Part shown: positions 62,987 through 64,000 of the stretch, piece by piece
Layout of the letters: each line of letters starts with the position of its first letter
Numbering within the stretch: position 1 is the first letter of the stretch
Source: Plasmodiophora brassicae
Lineage: Eukaryota > Endomyxa: Phytomyxea > Phytomyxea > Plasmodiophorida
NCBI GenBank assembly: GCA_036867785.1
Contig: CP145427.1
Location: 248,001-312,000, forward strand
Direction: 5' to 3'
Length of the DNA: 64,000 bases
The notes under the pieces: generated by a model
The model's database searches: none
Seen by the model: the letters and a program-made list of their open reading frames with translations, nothing else
Told to the model about the DNA's origin: nothing
Program-made: the position numbers and the translations under genes

Positions 62987-64000
62987 TTACGCTTCCCGCA
63001 CACTTCCGTACCAGAGCGCCTGCACCAATGTGTATTTCAACAATGCTGACAGCTCAAGTACATTCATATCAGCATTCAACGCGGACGTGGGATGGAATCC
63101 TGTTCAACGGGTTGACGGTCAGGGCACGCACCATAGCACATTTGGCCGGCCAGGTGCTGATCGTCCGACAAATGGGGTTCCCTGTCAGCACCCTGTGCGC
63201 AAATGTGAGACGCTCTGTCAAGGAGAACAAGCAGTCGAGCGTACAGCTTTTTCAGCGAACGAAGTCGACTAAACACGCCCACCGCGATCGTGCTGATCTG
63301 GTTGTCATCCAAATAACTGGACACACGTCAGATGATGGCGATATACAACCTGTACGGCGAAACATACAGGGTCGTCAGAGACGTGAGTCCATCGAAAATG
63401 CCCTTCTTGAGCTTGCCAACCTGGTTACCACTCAAATATCTGTACACACGTCAGGTTATGATCTAAACCTGTCCACTATACATACAGGTCGGTCAGCCTT
63501 GACAGTCCATCGAAAACGCCTTTCTCAAGCTTGCTGATCTTGTTGAAGTTCAAATACCTGTATCGACGTTAGGTGATGGCCTTGGACCTAGAACTATGGC
63601 ATACGTACAAGACCTTCAGCGACGACATGCCTCCGAAAACGCCCTCCTCGAACTCGCTGAGTTTGTTGCCATCCAAGGAGCTGCACGAAACAGGTCAACA
63701 CGTGACGCCTGTGGAGCAGTGCATTTGCCATCGATGCGCATACAGGGTGGTCAGCGACGGCAGGTGATCGAACGCAATCTTCGGGATCCAGACGATCCGA
63801 TTGTTCGCTAGGTTTCTGTAGCGATGCAAACTTAGTCGAGCCTTGCTGACGTGGGAAGTATTCTTATGGATATACGCACAGGGTAACCAGCGACGACAAC
63901 CCTAGGAATGCGTGGCTCTGGACGAAAAACATCTGGTGAAGCCGATTGCCACTCAGGACACTATGAGGCGAATATCATCCATATGCCGTAATGTACAAAT
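62987..64000 (-). CDS. Leucine-rich-repeat protein, C-terminal part (5' end outside window)
   Basis: Exons (complement): 63880-63960 (81 nt), then 63744-63815, 63609-63680, 63486-63557, 63368-63439 and 63245-63316, each exactly 72 nt and phase 2, each encoding one 24-residue LRR (for example YLDDNQISTIAVGVFSRLRS, YLNFNKISKLEKGVFDGLSR). Next is 63132-63192, an LRR cap-like segment (VLTGNPICRTISTWPAKCAM), and probably 62987-63019. Introns 46-64 nt, the last about 112 nt. The typical-type LRR with a Cys cap indicates an extracellular domain, so a receptor or secreted recognition protein is likely. The C-terminal exon after the cap is uncertain, and more repeats should lie beyond 64000. Confidence 0.78.

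Overview
This is nuclear DNA from a flagellated, intron-rich eukaryotic microbe. It is GC-rich, introns are short GT-AG (mostly 50-65 nt, extremes 32-133 nt), and the recognisable genes are eukaryotic: RIC8, Tectonic, radial-spoke head protein 4/6, three MADS-box factors, NSUN5, poly(A) polymerase and USP5. Tectonic plus RSPH4/6 imply a motile cilium. A plant-associated plasmodiophorid-like rhizarian (Phytomyxea) would fit the GC content, short introns, ankyrin/LRR genes, expansin-like protein and many lineage-specific secreted proteins, but that placement is inference only. I saw no rRNA, tRNA or CRISPR array.

Layout. 0-2 kb: 3' part of RIC8, convergent with a PAS-domain gene. 2.2-11.6 kb: four tandem, divergent-sequence members of one secreted-protein family (2398, 5938, 9461, 10749) with related promoters, separated by LTR-retroelement fossils and a decayed copy of the PAS gene. 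11.6-20.9 kb: expansin-like protein, class-3 lipase, MADS gene 1, Tectonic, MADS gene 2, RSPH4/6. 20.9-28.2 kb: a divergent pair of paralogous coiled-coil membrane proteins, then a tandem pair of another secreted or membrane family. 28.4-38.9 kb: a large ankyrin protein, a small START-like protein and an Ank-SAM protein, rearranged by a compound segmental duplication (order B-A'-B', where A' copies 20.7-24.8 kb). 39-41.6 kb: coiled-coil protein, small secreted protein, MADS gene 3, small membrane protein. 41.6-45.1 kb: foldback repeats, a decayed hAT transposase and a 240-bp inverted repeat. 45.1-49.1 kb: NSUN5 and poly(A) polymerase. 49.4-58.7 kb: secreted proteins, including a tandem pair carrying a signal peptide and a nuclear-localisation-like stretch, and a third coiled-coil membrane protein with a pseudogene copy. 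59.8-64 kb: USP5 and the 3' end of a leucine-rich-repeat gene whose repeats each occupy one 72-nt exon.

Most exon joins given here were read by hand. They were accepted when GT-AG sites, reading phase and family conservation agreed and the summed exon length was a multiple of three. The strongest novel signals are the template-switch-like duplication, the secreted families with conserved promoters containing MEF2-type boxes, the 4-nt first exon of a MADS gene, and a young miniature LTR element nested in an older fossil.
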